Shown: positions 20,482 to 31,536, numbered from the stretch's first letter. The stretch: 64,000 nucleotides of DNA from an uncultured Thalassotalea sp. (GCA_947502355.1 CANMZP010000011.1:1-64000); one strand, 5' to 3'. Numbers and translations are program-made. The notes: generated from the letters alone by a model not told the origin.

Positions 20482-21348
20482 GTGCGCATTATTAAACTCT
20501 TCTGTATTTTCTCTTTGTTAAGCATACTGGCCGCCTGTAGCAGCAATTCGCGTTACTCGCAAAAACACGACAGCATTCCTGAACGCCTGCCGCAAAGCCA
20601 TGAACTCAAAGAGCCAACGCCAAGGGTTGAACCACCAAGTCGTGGTGGTAATAAGCCTTATCAAGTTTTTGGTAAACACTACACCGTACTAAAAAGTGCA
20701 GAAAACTATGTCGCAACAGGTACTGCGTCTTGGTATGGCAATAAATTTCACGGCCATTTAACCTCCAATGGTGAAACTTACGATATGTACGCCTTTAGTG
20801 CGGCCCACAAGTCGTTGCCCCTACCAACGTACCTGCAAGTGACCAACCTTGCTAATCAAAAGAAAGTCATTGTACGGGTAAATGATCGAGGCCCATTCCA
20901 TGGCGATAGGTTGATTGATTTATCTTACAGTGCAGCCTACAAATTAGGCTACCTTAACCAAGGTACCGCCAAAGTGAAAATTGAAGCCATTACAGCCAGC
21001 AACATTGCTCGATTTACTCAAAACAACAACCCATCTGAATTAGTGGCCCAAAAAGCAGCCGTAAACAAGCCCGCTGTGGTGGCAAAAAAAGCCAGTAAGC
21101 CTCAAATACTTGCAGCCCATAACAGCAAATACATACATGTCTTAGTAACCCGCGATAAACGACTTGCAGACAATACCGCTAAAGCGCTGAAATTTTTAAT
21201 GCAAATTCCGGTTAATTTAACCGAAAAAAATGAACTTTTCAGAGTCCAATTAGGACCAATAGAAGATGCGGCGCAAGCAAAGCAGCATTTAGCTAGTTTG
21301 CAAAGTCAGGGTTATCCAGAAGCTTACCCAATGAGGACCCTAAAATAG
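20482..21348 (+). CDS. rlpA: Septal ring lytic transglycosylase RlpA family lipoprotein
   Basis: Lipoprotein (lipobox LAAC, Cys19) with a double-psi beta-barrel domain at about 80-170 (GTASWYGNKFHGHLTSNGE and VNDRGPFHGDRLIDLS) and a C-terminal SPOR domain at about 215-285 that binds denuded septal glycan. In Pseudomonas, RlpA cleaves such glycans; the catalytic-region residues are conserved here. A Lys/Ala-rich linker joins the domains. The start is GTG at 20482. The position after rodA and before dacA is the usual one. Confidence 0.93.
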   Translation: MRIIKLFCIFSLLSILAACSSNSRYSQKHDSIPERLPQSHELKEPTPRVEPPSRGGNKPYQVFGKHYTVLKSAENYVATGTASWYGNKFHGHLTSNGETYDMYAFSAAHKSLPLPTYLQVTNLANQKKVIVRVNDRGPFHGDRLIDLSYSAAYKLGYLNQGTAKVKIEAITASNIARFTQNNNPSELVAQKAAVNKPAVVAKKASKPQILAAHNSKYIHVLVTRDKRLADNTAKALKFLMQIPVNLTEKNELFRVQLGPIEDAAQAKQHLASLQSQGYPEAYPMRTLK

Positions 21349-21483
21349 TTTAAAAAAGCCTTATAATGGCCGAAAATGCTGATATAATAGCCAACAATTT
21401 TTTTGCTCTCAATAACATCAAATGATTACAATAACGTGTTATTGCTGTTAAATAGATTTAATAAGATTTTACACAGGAACATA

Positions 21484-22647
21484 ATGACCAAATTCGCCAG
21501 TAAATTTACCGTTTTCGCTTCAGGTTTGTTGCTTGCAACAAGCTCAGTTGTAGCGACGGCCGCAAACATTATCCCTTCAGCACCTAAAATTAACGCTGAA
21601 GGTTTTATCCTGCTTGACCACACAACCGGTCACGTAATTGCACAAGGTAATGCCGATGTGCAACTTGAGCCAGCCTCATTAACCAAAATGATGACCAGTT
21701 ACATCATTGGTAAAGAAATTGAAACTGGCAACATCAGCCTAGACGACAAAGTATTAATCAGTGAAAACGCTTGGGCAAAAAAATTCCCAGACTCATCAAA
21801 AATGTTCATTGAAGTGGGTACTGAAGTACCTGTAGAGCTTCTAAACCAAGGTATTATTGTTGCTTCAGGTAACGATGCTTGTGTTGCAATGGCTGAACAC
21901 ATTGCCGGTAGTGAGAGCGCTTTTGCGGACTTAATGAACGCGCATGCTGAACAACTTGGCATGTTAGGCAGTAACTTTCAAAACTCACATGGTTTACACG
22001 GTACTGAGCATTACACCACACCACGAGATATGGCGACACTTGCTAGCGCATTAATCACAGATGTGCCAAACGAATATGCCGTTTACAAGCAAAAACATTT
22101 CACTTACAACAACATCAAGCAATACAACCGTAACAGCCTGTTATGGGATAAAAGCATGAATGTTGACGGCTTAAAAACCGGTCATCACTCAAAAGCAGGC
22201 TACAACTTAGTGACCAGTGCTACGAAAGGTGGCATGCGTTTAGTTACCGTTGTTATGGGTGCGAAAAGTCAACAAGCACGTAAGATTGAAAGTAAGAAAT
22301 TGCTTAACTACGGTTTCCGTTTCTTTGAAACAATCACCCCTTACAAAGCCGGAGAGAGTTTTGCCACCAACCGCGTATGGATGGGTGACATTAAAAACGT
22401 TGATTTAGGTATTTTAAACGATACAGCAATCACCATTCCTCGTGGCCAACGCAAAAACCTTGAAGCTAACTTCAAGCTTGACCGTCAATTAAAAGCACCA
22501 TTAGCAAAAGGTGAAGTTGTTGGTAAAGTATTCTTGGAATTAGATGGTGAAGCCCTTGCTGAATACCCGTTAGTTACCTTGCAAGAAGTTAACGAAGGCA
22601 GCATGTTTAGCCGATTAGTTGATTACATGAAGTTGCAATTTTTATAA
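21484..22647 (+). CDS. dacA: D-alanyl-D-alanine carboxypeptidase (PBP5/6 family)
   Basis: Trims the terminal D-Ala from peptidoglycan pentapeptides. Motifs are SLTK in PASLTKMM, SGN in VASGNDACVAM, and KTG in DGLKTGHH, followed by a C-terminal beta domain and an amphipathic tail that would anchor it to the inner membrane (LVDYMKLQFL). I set the start at 21484: ACAGGAAC precedes it and a typical signal peptide follows (ending about VVATAA). A TTG at 21403 would place 27 residues ahead of the signal peptide. Confidence 0.95.
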   Translation: MTKFASKFTVFASGLLLATSSVVATAANIIPSAPKINAEGFILLDHTTGHVIAQGNADVQLEPASLTKMMTSYIIGKEIETGNISLDDKVLISENAWAKKFPDSSKMFIEVGTEVPVELLNQGIIVASGNDACVAMAEHIAGSESAFADLMNAHAEQLGMLGSNFQNSHGLHGTEHYTTPRDMATLASALITDVPNEYAVYKQKHFTYNNIKQYNRNSLLWDKSMNVDGLKTGHHSKAGYNLVTSATKGGMRLVTVVMGAKSQQARKIESKKLLNYGFRFFETITPYKAGESFATNRVWMGDIKNVDLGILNDTAITIPRGQRKNLEANFKLDRQLKAPLAKGEVVGKVFLELDGEALAEYPLVTLQEVNEGSMFSRLVDYMKLQFL

Positions 22648-22654
22648 TTTATAA

Positions 22655-23503
22655 ATGAGCCAAATCGTTTATTTAAATGGTGACCTAGTCGCCAGAGAAC
22701 ACGCAAAAATCTCGGTCCTAGACCGAGGTTTTTTGTTTGCTGACGGTGTGTATGAAGTGATACCAGTATACAACTCGGTGCCTTTTCGCCTGCAAGAGCA
22801 CCTTGACCGTCTACAGTCCAGTTTGTCACAACTGGGCATCGCCAACCCGCATTCCAATATTGAGTGGAAAAATATTATCCGCACAGTGATAGAGCGTAAC
22901 GGTGGCGGCAACATATCTTTATATATGCACATCACCCGTGGCGTCAGCTCAATTCGAGATCACTTGATTGATGACGAATCAGCCTGCACCGTGGTATTGA
23001 TGTGTAATCCACTTAACGTCAGCCAACAACCTATCAAATGCAGTACGGCAACGTTGATGAGCGATATTCGTTGGCAACATTGCGATATTAAGTCGGTGGC
23101 TTTACTCGGCAATATTTTGCTTAGAAACGAGGCTGAACAACGCGGCCACGACGAAGCCATTTTGCACCGAGATGAAACCATCACTGAAGGGTCGAGCACC
23201 AACGTATTTATGGTGAAACATCGGGAAATTTACACCCCAAGACAAAATAACTTTATTTTAGGCGGCATAACCCGTGACGTTATTATTGAACTTGCCGAGC
23301 ATACTGGTTTAAAAGTCCATCAACAGGACATAAGCATAAAAAATCTGCTTAACGCCGACGAAGTATGGATTTCAAGTTCTACCCGCGAAATTTCGCCAGT
23401 AACCCGTATTGATGATAAAATCATTGCTAACGGTGAGATTGGCCCAGTAGCGAAAGTGCTACATAAAGAATTCCAGTCCTTTAAAAAACAGCTGTGTCGT
23501 TAA
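22655..23503 (+). CDS. dat: D-amino acid aminotransferase (class IV, PLP-dependent)
   Basis: Fold-type IV transaminase that most likely interconverts D-alanine and D-glutamate precursors. Family marks are DRGFLFADGVYEVIPVY near the N-terminus, the PLP lysine in CDIKSVALLGN, and ITEGSSTNVFMV. It starts 7 bp after dacA, so supply of D-amino acids for the cell wall is coupled to wall-trimming genes. Branched-chain aminotransferase and aminodeoxychorismate lyase are related folds, but the sequence pattern and context favour Dat. Confidence 0.87.
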   Translation: MSQIVYLNGDLVAREHAKISVLDRGFLFADGVYEVIPVYNSVPFRLQEHLDRLQSSLSQLGIANPHSNIEWKNIIRTVIERNGGGNISLYMHITRGVSSIRDHLIDDESACTVVLMCNPLNVSQQPIKCSTATLMSDIRWQHCDIKSVALLGNILLRNEAEQRGHDEAILHRDETITEGSSTNVFMVKHREIYTPRQNNFILGGITRDVIIELAEHTGLKVHQQDISIKNLLNADEVWISSSTREISPVTRIDDKIIANGEIGPVAKVLHKEFQSFKKQLCR

Positions 23504-23560
23504 TACTTAAACTATATAGTACTTAACATAGACAGCGTTCAATTGAGTAAAAACATTATG

Positions 23561-23824
23561 ATGAAAACCAAATTCAATGAGTTACTTGAATTTCCAACCG
23601 TACTTAACTTTAAAGTTATGGGCGTAGCCTGTGATGAATTACCTGACTTAGTGGTAGCTGTATTGCAAAAAGACACGCCAGGTGATTATGTAACAAGCAT
23701 TAAACCAAGCAGCAAAGGCAATTATCACTCGGTTGCGGTAAAGGTGAGAGTAACGAGTCAAGAACATATTGAGAAGCTTTACAAAGAGTTATCGGCAATC
23801 GAAGAAGTTCGCTACGTTTTATAA
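23561..23824 (+). CDS. ybeD: YbeD/DUF493 family protein
   Basis: Small cytoplasmic ACT-like protein of unknown role. From the start chosen here (MKTKFNELLEFPT) it is 87 aa and nearly superposes on E. coli YbeD (MKTKLNELLEFPT, 87 aa), including VKPSSKGNYHSV-type sequence (IKPSSKGNYHSVAVKV). An in-frame TTG at 23543 is less likely. It precedes lipB as in E. coli. Confidence 0.93.
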   Translation: MKTKFNELLEFPTVLNFKVMGVACDELPDLVVAVLQKDTPGDYVTSIKPSSKGNYHSVAVKVRVTSQEHIEKLYKELSAIEEVRYVL

Positions 23825-23929
23825 ACGAAAAGCGTCGATAAAACTTGCCCGTGGCGAGTAACTAAAATGTGTTGCAGTGTAGATCTTTGTTACCTTTTGG
23901 CTATATAATGCCGAAAAAATAGAGCATAA

Positions 23930-24589
23930 ATGGTACACACGTTGACACAGCCGTTAGTTATTCGCCAGTTAGGCACCATGGATTATGAGAAAGTTTGGCA
24001 TGCCATGCAAAACTTTACTGATAACCGAGATGATCAAACCACTGATGAATTATGGCTGGTTGAACATCCTCCTGTTTTTACCCAAGGTCAAGCGGGTAAA
24101 GAAGAGCATTTATTAATGCCTGGCGATATTCCCGTGGTTAAAGTCGACCGCGGCGGACAAGTAACCTACCATGGCCCCGGCCAACAAGTACTCTATTTTA
24201 TGATTAACCTAAGACGCCGAAAAATTGGCGTTAGGCAGTTAGTCACCTTAATCGAAACAAGCATCGTAGATATGCTTGCCAAGCATCAAATTAATGCGGC
24301 TGCCAAACCCGACGCCCCTGGTGTGTATGTGGATGGCAAGAAAATCGCCTCTTTAGGATTACGTGTTCGCAAAGGGTGTTCTTTTCATGGGCTGGCATTG
24401 AATGTCGATATGGACATGGAACCATTTTTACGCATCAACCCTTGTGGTTATGCAGGCTTAGAAATGATCCAAACCATAGACCTTGATGGCCCATCAACGG
24501 TTGCACAAGCAGGCGAAGGGCTTATCAAAGAGCTTGTAACATTATTGGACGCTGAACAAATCAGCCATCAGACAGGTTTATACGAGTAA
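23930..24589 (+). CDS. lipB: Octanoyl-[acyl-carrier-protein]:protein N-octanoyltransferase
   Basis: Moves octanoate from ACP to lipoyl domains, the first step of lipoate synthesis. Active-site features are [12 protein letters not shown], the lysine in [10 protein letters not shown], and the nucleophilic cysteine in INPCGY. The 219-aa length is standard. The stop overlaps the lipA start by one base, which couples both steps of the pathway. Confidence 0.97.
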   Translation: MVHTLTQPLVIRQLGTMDYEKVWHAMQNFTDNRDDQTTDELWLVEHPPVFTQGQAGKEEHLLMPGDIPVVKVDRGGQVTYHGPGQQVLYFMINLRRRKIGVRQLVTLIETSIVDMLAKHQINAAAKPDAPGVYVDGKKIASLGLRVRKGCSFHGLALNVDMDMEPFLRINPCGYAGLEMIQTIDLDGPSTVAQAGEGLIKELVTLLDAEQISHQTGLYE

Positions 24590-25572
24590 TGACAGAAGTA
24601 ACTGAAAAAGCAAAATCAACACGCGTTGCCCCAGGAACGAAAATGCGCGATGCAGATAAAATGCAGCACATCCCTATTCAAGTGGTGACATCAGAGCGTG
24701 AAACGATGTTACGCAAACCTAGCTGGTTAAAAATTAAGTTACCAAGAACAACGGAAAACATTGACGCGGTAAAAGCGGGACTGCGCAAGCATAAGCTGCA
24801 TTCAGTATGTGAAGAAGCATCATGCCCTAACTTGGCTGAGTGTTTTAACCACGGCACCGCGACGTTTATGATTTTGGGCGATATTTGTACACGCCGTTGT
24901 CCTTTCTGTGATGTTGGCCACGGTCGTCCTTTAGCTCCCGATGCACAAGAGCCAGAAAAACTCGCTATGACGTTAAAAGACATGAAGCTTAAATACGTGG
25001 TAATTACATCGGTAGACCGTGATGACTTACGTGATGGCGGTGCTCAGCAATTTGCCGATTGTATTTCACAAATTGGCGAACATGCCCCGCACACCAAAGT
25101 AGAAATTTTGGTACCGGATTTCCGAGGTCGTATGGACCGTGCATTAGAAATTTTAAATGCTCATCCACCACACGTATTTAACCACAATATGGAAACGGCA
25201 CCGCGTCTATACAAAAAAGCGCGTCCAGGTGCCAACTATCAGTGGTCATTAGATTTATTGAAAAAATTTGGCGAAGCAAACCCGAATGTACCAACCAAGT
25301 CTGGTTTAATGGTGGGTTTAGGTGAAACCAACGAAGAAATTTTAGAAGTGATGCGTGACCTTCGTGCACATGGCGTAACCATGTTAACCATTGGTCAGTA
25401 CTTACAACCAAGTAAGCACCATTTACCGGTAGAACGTTACGTACACCCGGACGATTTTGATATGTTTAAAGAAGAAGCCTTAAAAATGGGCTTTGAACAT
25501 GCCGCTTGTGGTCCGTTAGTACGAAGCTCTTACCATGCCGATAAGCAAGCAATGGGTGAAGAAGTAAAATAA
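24589..25572 (+). CDS. lipA: Lipoyl synthase (radical SAM)
   Basis: Inserts two sulfur atoms into protein-bound octanoate. Both iron-sulfur cluster motifs are present: the auxiliary cluster [12 protein letters not shown] and the radical-SAM CTRRCPFC. The terminal RSSYHAD stretch, whose Ser ligates the auxiliary cluster, is also present. At 327 aa it matches E. coli LipA (321). It is followed by a terminator. Confidence 0.98.
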   Translation: MTEVTEKAKSTRVAPGTKMRDADKMQHIPIQVVTSERETMLRKPSWLKIKLPRTTENIDAVKAGLRKHKLHSVCEEASCPNLAECFNHGTATFMILGDICTRRCPFCDVGHGRPLAPDAQEPEKLAMTLKDMKLKYVVITSVDRDDLRDGGAQQFADCISQIGEHAPHTKVEILVPDFRGRMDRALEILNAHPPHVFNHNMETAPRLYKKARPGANYQWSLDLLKKFGEANPNVPTKSGLMVGLGETNEEILEVMRDLRAHGVTMLTIGQYLQPSKHHLPVERYVHPDDFDMFKEEALKMGFEHAACGPLVRSSYHADKQAMGEEVK

Positions 25573-25596
25573 AGTTTAACGCCTATTGCGAATACT

Positions 25597-25627
25597 AAAA
25601 AACAGCACATTTTCATGTGCTGTTTTT
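25597..25627 (+). terminator. Rho-independent terminator after lipA
   Basis: The hairpin ACAGCACAT/ATGTGCTGT with a TTTC loop is followed by five T residues, 30 bp after the lipA stop. Confidence 0.88.
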
Positions 25628-25826
25628 GTATCTGCAACGTTTTACATTTACTTAGTCAGAGTAAAACGCCCCAGAGGAAATATGCTTCCCCATGAGCAAC
25701 CTCTGCATTAGGAAATTTATTATTAGAGGGAACTCTTGCGAGCTTCTGATAAGAAATATCCGGGACCTACTTTCGCGTGCATTGGGTTTATTCGTCATTC
25801 GCATTCTATTCGTTAAATATTGCGAA

Positions 25827-28601
25827 CTACATCCCAATCTCTACCCCCATAATCGCATCGTCTTTATATTGTGGTTTACACAAGTACAAACGCTTGCTTG
25901 CAATACCCTGTTCAATCAAAAATGATTTCAAATAATGACCTCGTGCTTGCGCTAGCGTGTTTAATGCCTCATCTATGCTTGGTAGAGGCTCTGTATCGCC
26001 TTTATCTTCATTCGATGGTGTTTCAGCCACCTGAGTTGCTGACAAAGCAGTTTGCTCAACCTGCTGCGCCCTGCTTAATTCTAACGCCGTTTTATCTTCA
26101 GCATTACTGAAGCCACATAAGTTTACTGACAAGTCTTCCTTATCAAGCAATAAGAGTGCTAACTTTTGCGGGTACTCTGATTGTTCGGCAACCGGAACAC
26201 TCGAATTCACGGCAAATAACAAAGGTTGGAAATGAATGCTATTAACCTGATCAACCACCAACTCTGAGGCCATTAAAATGGCTCCGAATGGTTGCAGTGA
26301 ATACTTTAGCAAGCTCAATGAGCTTTTTTGTACGACCTTGCCTAACGAGGTACGGATCACATCCCCTAACCCGACTTCAGTATTATTTAAGTCACTCTTT
26401 ATAGGAACATCGAGTTCAATTTTGCCATCTGAATCTTCCAGTAAACCAATCGCCATACCAATAGGCAAACCACTGGCATGTTCTGCATTTTGCTCATGCG
26501 ACTCAATTTCTTTAAACTTTAGTTTGCGCACCACCAGATTATTTTTCATATCCATCTGATTGTCTTTCAAACCCAGTGTAAACTGATGATCCATTTGACC
26601 ATTTTGTAATTGATAACCAATAACCGGCTCAGCAAAAGGCGACAATTTTACCAATGACATCGCATCTAAATGGCCTTTTACATTTAACTCGAGTGGACTC
26701 GCAAAAAATTTACCATCCCCTTCAATATCAATCAGTGAAAACTCATCGGGTTTAACTTTAAAAACAAAGTTACTGCGATTTGTCTCGTCGCCAACTTTAA
26801 TATTCGTTACTTGCAGGGCTTCAATATCATAATGGCGGTCAATGGTATTTTCACCAAAGTCCTTGGCTAAAATGATCTCGCTCCCCTGCTGTACAGAGAA
26901 TTCTTCAATACTTATTAACATGGGTGTGGATTGCTGTGCGACCGGCTCATTTATTGAGTGTTCGTCTTGTAACGACTCTGGGGAAGTGTCACTTTCTGCT
27001 AACTGAGGATCTTCACTTTCTGCTAACTGAGGATCTTCACTTTGCGCCCCAGCAGAGGATTTCGTCAACTGGGCTACGGTATTTTGAACTTGCTCAAACC
27101 CCAATAACTGATATTCGTTCCCTAAGTGAATGGTGTCGATAAGTTTCGTAATATGGATTTTCTTAATATCAAGATTGGCCGCTGATGTGTCATTTGCATT
27201 GATAAAATCAACTTGTTCCACATTTAAAGCATCAAAGAGTAACACGCCTTTAGGTTGTTCGTCGGTATGATTAAACGACACCTTAGATAATACAATCTGT
27301 TCTATTTGAGCAATTAATTGCTCGTTTAGTTGTGTATTGGATATGTCTAATCGTTGAGTGGCAAATAACACATAGTCTTGCACAGCATCCTTTACCAGCA
27401 CATTATCCATGCCCGTATTTAACTGTACGTTAATTTGATTGTTATTATCGACTGACTTAACGTCACCGAGCAAATCTAGGCTCCAACGTTCAATCGAATT
27501 AACTAATGGTTGATACCCTAGATTAAGTTTATCCAAGATAAGCACAGTGTTTATATTGGCGTCATATTGCCCTTCGGTATTTTTGTGCCTTTGCAGCTTG
27601 GAGCCTTCTGCAATGGTTAACTTTTCCAAAGCCAAATCAAAACTGCCTTGCTGAGTAACGGTAAGCTCATTGATGGCACCATTAAGTGTTACATCAACAA
27701 TGGGTTGGGCATCAATCAGCGCCACATCACCTTTGATGCTCAGCTGCAGGGCATCCACGGCGTTTGTAAATGGCGCAAAGGTTGATTTGAACTGTTCTAC
27801 TCCGACTTGTAAGTCGATATTTGCACTTACTGAACCATCCGCAGATTTGTTACCCGAAAAGTTAATATCGGTACTAAATAGTGCCGACTCAAGGCGTAAA
27901 TCATCGCCGATTAAGTTTTGATAATCAGTTAGATCGAGTTTATCTACGTTGATTTGACCGCTAAGATGCGGCTGCTCATCAAACAACTGTGCGGTTAAAT
28001 TAACCTTTACTGGGGCTTCATCAACGAGTGCATCCACCAACAGTGTGGTTTGTTGGTTTTGCCATGTGGTGGCTTTATTAAGGAATAATTGTTTAACAAA
28101 CACTTTGCCCTGATAAACCGGTACATCAATTTCGACATTAATGTTGGTTAACTTAATGGACTCAGCATCAATTTTTGGTAACGCAACGCCGGCTTCTTTG
28201 GGCTTTTCTGTCGTTTCTTCTGGTTTTTCTCCAGCACCAATAGGAAGGACAACCTCCAAATCACCGTTACTGTCTTGCTGCACTCTTAGAAAAGTATCTT
28301 TTAACTCAATTTGCTCAATAGTGACCCCACCAGAAAACAGACCTCGCCAATTGTACTCAAAATTTAACTGACCAAGGTTTAGTTTTTGCTCGTGTTGATC
28401 AACAATCTCAAGATGTTCAACTGAAGCCGTACCTGAAAACAAGTTGATATCGACATTATCTATGCTTACCTGATCAAGCCCCTGCTTTTGCAGGCTCGAC
28501 TTAATCGCATACTGAGCGGCATTGGGTAAAAAGGTTAGGATCAAAATAATAATACAGGCTGTGATCCACTTGCCTTTATGGTTAGAGAAAATAGGCGGCA
28601 T
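25827..28601 (-). CDS. DUF748 (AsmA-like) large envelope protein
   Basis: This 924-aa protein has one N-terminal membrane anchor (about 10-30, WITACIIILILTFLPN) and a long beta-strand-rich body with repeated AsmA-like patterns such as LSLLKYSLQPFGAILMAS near the C-terminus, as in DUF748 proteins. AsmA-type proteins bridge the periplasm and are linked to lipid transport; that role is only inferred here. A Ser/Glu/Pro-rich linker (about 520-560) contains an exact duplicated octapeptide unit, SEDPQLAE, encoded by a 24-bp tandem repeat. The C-terminal 100 residues resemble an OmpA-like fold. It is monocistronic. Confidence 0.82.
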   Translation of the reverse strand: MPPIFSNHKGKWITACIIILILTFLPNAAQYAIKSSLQKQGLDQVSIDNVDINLFSGTASVEHLEIVDQHEQKLNLGQLNFEYNWRGLFSGGVTIEQIELKDTFLRVQQDSNGDLEVVLPIGAGEKPEETTEKPKEAGVALPKIDAESIKLTNINVEIDVPVYQGKVFVKQLFLNKATTWQNQQTTLLVDALVDEAPVKVNLTAQLFDEQPHLSGQINVDKLDLTDYQNLIGDDLRLESALFSTDINFSGNKSADGSVSANIDLQVGVEQFKSTFAPFTNAVDALQLSIKGDVALIDAQPIVDVTLNGAINELTVTQQGSFDLALEKLTIAEGSKLQRHKNTEGQYDANINTVLILDKLNLGYQPLVNSIERWSLDLLGDVKSVDNNNQINVQLNTGMDNVLVKDAVQDYVLFATQRLDISNTQLNEQLIAQIEQIVLSKVSFNHTDEQPKGVLLFDALNVEQVDFINANDTSAANLDIKKIHITKLIDTIHLGNEYQLLGFEQVQNTVAQLTKSSAGAQSEDPQLAESEDPQLAESDTSPESLQDEHSINEPVAQQSTPMLISIEEFSVQQGSEIILAKDFGENTIDRHYDIEALQVTNIKVGDETNRSNFVFKVKPDEFSLIDIEGDGKFFASPLELNVKGHLDAMSLVKLSPFAEPVIGYQLQNGQMDHQFTLGLKDNQMDMKNNLVVRKLKFKEIESHEQNAEHASGLPIGMAIGLLEDSDGKIELDVPIKSDLNNTEVGLGDVIRTSLGKVVQKSSLSLLKYSLQPFGAILMASELVVDQVNSIHFQPLLFAVNSSVPVAEQSEYPQKLALLLLDKEDLSVNLCGFSNAEDKTALELSRAQQVEQTALSATQVAETPSNEDKGDTEPLPSIDEALNTLAQARGHYLKSFLIEQGIASKRLYLCKPQYKDDAIMGVEIGM
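26991..27038. repeat. 24-bp tandem duplication inside the DUF748 gene
   Basis: Two identical 24-bp units lie head to tail (26991-27014 and 27015-27038) and encode a repeated SEDPQLAE-type octapeptide in the disordered linker. Being in frame, copy-number changes would not break the gene. Confidence 0.85.
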
Positions 28602-28679
28602 AATTCAATAGAAAGTTATTTTTGATTGGTATTAACCACTATAAAACATTTCCGTGACGATTCCACAATATTTACGTAT

Positions 28680-28705
28680 AAAAAAAGAGCCGCAATTACG
28701 ACTCT
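28680..28705 (-). terminator. Rho-independent terminator after aroC
   Basis: On the minus strand a 7-bp stem (AGAGTCG with CGGCTCT, one wobble pair) with a short AT loop is followed by six or more U residues, 25 bp beyond the aroC stop. Confidence 0.75.
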
Positions 28706-28730
28706 ATATTTTTAATGGTTGATTAAAGAA

Positions 28731-29819
28731 TTACTCAATCACTGGGGTAGGACAATTGACGTCGCCGTTTTGGGCAATGTGTCTAAGATAATGATCCATA
28801 ATGGTAATTGCCATCATTGCCTCGGCAATAGGTACCGCTCGAATACCGACACACGGGTCATGACGACCGCGGGTAATAATCTCGGCAGGCTCGCCATCGA
28901 CATTAATGGTTTTGCCGCTGATACCAATGCTTGAGGTTGGTTTTAAGGCGATGTTGGCAACAATTTCTTGCCCCGAAGAAATACCACCTAATACCCCACC
29001 AGCAGAATTTGACAAGAAACCATCGGGCGTCATTTCATCACGGTGCTCGGATCCCTTTTGATTAACGACGGCAAAGCCGTCGCCAATTTCAATGCCTTTA
29101 ACAGCATTAATGCTCATTAATGAGTGGGCAATTTCCGCATCTAATCGATCAAATACTGGCTCACCAAGACCTACAGGAACATTTTTAGCAAACACTTTAA
29201 CCGCGGCACCAATCGAATCTTTTTCTTTAAGGATGCTTTTAATTAAGTCTTCCAAAGCAGGAACTTTGCTGGCATCAGGGAAGAAAAATGGATTTTGCTC
29301 TACTTGCTGCCAATCATAGGTTTCAGCATAAATATCGCCAATTTGGCTAACACAGGCATTAATTTCAACCCCAAGCTTTTGCTTCAGGTATTTTTTAGCA
29401 ATCGCGCCAGCGGCAACACGCATGGCCGTTTCACGTGCAGATGATCTGCCGCCACCACGGTAATCACGAATACCGTGTTTTTGCCAGTACGTGTAGTCAG
29501 CATGACCAGGGCGGAACATTTTTGAAATTTCACCGTAATCTTTCGAACGTTGATCGGTGTTTTCAATCATTAAACCAATCGGTGTTCCCGTGGTTTTGCC
29601 TTCAAAAACGCCGGAAAGAATTTTAACTTTATCAGCTTCTCGACGTGCCGTAGTAAAGCGTGAAGTACCTGGCTTACGACGGTCTAAATCAAGTTGTAAG
29701 TCATCTTCGTTTATTTCAATCCCTGGTGGACAACCATCAACAATGGCACCTAATGCCAAACCATGACTCTCACCAAAGGTGGTAACTGTAAAAAGTTTCC
29801 CGATTGTATTACCTGACAT
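28731..29819 (-). CDS. aroC: Chorismate synthase
   Basis: Final enzyme of the shikimate pathway, converting EPSP to chorismate using reduced FMN. Signatures include [18 protein letters not shown] near the N-terminus, [14 protein letters not shown], and the [19 protein letters not shown] stretch. The 362-aa length fits E. coli AroC (361). It lies 3 bp downstream of prmB, so the two are cotranscribed, as in E. coli. Confidence 0.97.
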   Translation of the reverse strand: MSGNTIGKLFTVTTFGESHGLALGAIVDGCPPGIEINEDDLQLDLDRRKPGTSRFTTARREADKVKILSGVFEGKTTGTPIGLMIENTDQRSKDYGEISKMFRPGHADYTYWQKHGIRDYRGGGRSSARETAMRVAAGAIAKKYLKQKLGVEINACVSQIGDIYAETYDWQQVEQNPFFFPDASKVPALEDLIKSILKEKDSIGAAVKVFAKNVPVGLGEPVFDRLDAEIAHSLMSINAVKGIEIGDGFAVVNQKGSEHRDEMTPDGFLSNSAGGVLGGISSGQEIVANIALKPTSSIGISGKTINVDGEPAEIITRGRHDPCVGIRAVPIAEAMMAITIMDHYLRHIAQNGDVNCPTPVIE

Positions 29820-29822
29820 AAT

Positions 29823-30758
29823 CTATTTTTTCACCCTGTCTTTAAAAATTTGTTGATGCTGCTGTAATTGTTGTTTACTTAATTTGAATACCCCAAGGTT
29901 GCCCTGTTTAAAGTCAAGCCATTGAAAGTCAACTTCTGGGTATAATGCCTGAACATGTATCATTGAGTTGCCAACTTCACAAATAAGCTGACCATCATCG
30001 TTTAAGTGCTCACTGGCCTCGGCCAAGATAACCCGCACAATATCTAAACCATCATTGCCACAGGCTAAGCCCATTTCCGGCTCATGATGAAACTCATCGG
30101 GCATATCATCCATATCTTCTGAGTCCACATACGGAGGATTGGTAACAATCAGATCATATTTTTGTCCGGGAACACCCGAAAATATATCCGATTTAATCGC
30201 GAAGACTCTATCATCAAGCTCATGGTTGTAAATATTAAGGTTAGCGACCTCTAGTGCGTCTTCAGATAAGTCCAAAGCGTCTACTTGAGCATCCGCAAAC
30301 GTATGTGCACAAGCAATTGCAATGCAACCACTACCGGTACAAAGATCAAGAATTCGCTCTGGTGATTTGTTAATTAAGCCTGCAAACTGCTCTTCAATTA
30401 ATTCACCAATTGGCGAGCGAGGTACTAACACCCGTTCATCGACATAAAACGGCAAACCCGTAAAATATGCTAGGTTGGTTAAATATGCCGCAGGAATGCG
30501 CTCATCAATACGGCGCAGCATTAACTCAATAATGCTAAGTTTTTCTGTTTTCGTCAGACGGCTTTGCATGATCGCATCATCCATATTAGCAGGTAGGTGC
30601 AATGCAAATAAGGTTAAACTGACCGCTTCATCCCAAGCATTAAATGTGCCGTGACCATAATATAAATCCGCTTCATTAAATCGGCTTACTCCCCAACGTA
30701 AAAAATCGCTAATGGTGTGTAAGTCTTCAGTGACTTCATTAATATTCAGTTCAAGCAA
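29823..30758 (-). CDS. prmB: 50S ribosomal protein L3 N5-glutamine methyltransferase
   Basis: Methylates a glutamine of ribosomal protein uL3. The SAM site is [14 protein letters not shown] and the catalytic NPPY occurs in [12 protein letters not shown]. The N-terminal helical region ([20 protein letters not shown]) is characteristic of PrmB rather than PrmC. It heads the prmB-aroC operon and is divergent from smrB, the same arrangement as in E. coli. Confidence 0.95.
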   Translation of the reverse strand: MLELNINEVTEDLHTISDFLRWGVSRFNEADLYYGHGTFNAWDEAVSLTLFALHLPANMDDAIMQSRLTKTEKLSIIELMLRRIDERIPAAYLTNLAYFTGLPFYVDERVLVPRSPIGELIEEQFAGLINKSPERILDLCTGSGCIAIACAHTFADAQVDALDLSEDALEVANLNIYNHELDDRVFAIKSDIFSGVPGQKYDLIVTNPPYVDSEDMDDMPDEFHHEPEMGLACGNDGLDIVRVILAEASEHLNDDGQLICEVGNSMIHVQALYPEVDFQWLDFKQGNLGVFKLSKQQLQQHQQIFKDRVKK

Positions 30759-30989
30759 AGAATGTCTCCTAAACGGGTGTTTTGTCTAATATAAAGTATG
30801 ACGGATATTTTAAAAGCCGTTTTTTGTCATACGTAAAGCGTAAATTAAGCACAGATTTTGACATGGCAGCCGCCATTTCTTACAATCTACCGCCTATCCA
30901 TCATCCATTAATGTCTTGCCAAATAAGCAAAGCCTGACCTTTTTGGGGTAAGCTAAACCTTATTGAGACGATTTTAAATCGCAGCCATT

Positions 30990-31529
30990 ATGAAATTTAA
31001 AGATAGCATCTCCAACAACGATCTTAAGTTATTCAAAGAGTCCATAGGTAAGGTAAAACCTTTGGAGCAGGATACCATACAACCTAAAAAGTTAACCAGC
31101 ACCAAAAAAGCCAAACAAAAAGAAAAACAGGAATTTGAAAAGAAACAGTTCTATTTTTCTGATGAATTTGAGCCCAATCTAGAAACGAACGGCCCCATGA
31201 AGTACGTGCGCGAAGATGTGGACAGCTTTGAAGCCAAATTATTACGCCGCGGCGAATACACGCCCGAGCTGATCCTAGACTTGCATGGTTTAAAACAACA
31301 AGAAGCCAAACAGGAAATTGCCGCACTACTTGCGGCTTGTATTACCGAACACGTAAATTGCGTGTGTATTATACATGGTATTGGCAACCGCATTTTAAAA
31401 AGCAAAGTACCACACTGGTTAGTACAACACCCCGATGTAATGGCCTTTCATCAGGCGCCGCTTGAGTATGGTGGTGATGGTGCGTTATTAGCACTCATTG
31501 ATTTAAAAGATGACTTTTTTTGCAAGTAA
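30990..31529 (+). CDS. smrB: Endonuclease SmrB (ribosome rescue)
   Basis: SMR-domain nuclease that cleaves mRNA at collided ribosomes. The Smr domain occupies about 92-170 with LDLHGLKQQEAKQEI and the catalytic-type HGIGN motif (IIHGIGNRILKS), plus the late EYGGDGALLALI. The Lys-rich N-terminal extension probably docks on the ribosome. Divergent from prmB, as in enterobacteria. Confidence 0.94.
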   Translation: MKFKDSISNNDLKLFKESIGKVKPLEQDTIQPKKLTSTKKAKQKEKQEFEKKQFYFSDEFEPNLETNGPMKYVREDVDSFEAKLLRRGEYTPELILDLHGLKQQEAKQEIAALLAACITEHVNCVCIIHGIGNRILKSKVPHWLVQHPDVMAFHQAPLEYGGDGALLALIDLKDDFFCK

Positions 31530-31536
31530 TTACACT

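Noticed and set aside
25692-25925. 77-aa plus-strand frame between lipA and the DUF748 gene
   Set aside because: It runs into the end of the opposite-strand gene and lacks a ribosome site or recognisable domain.
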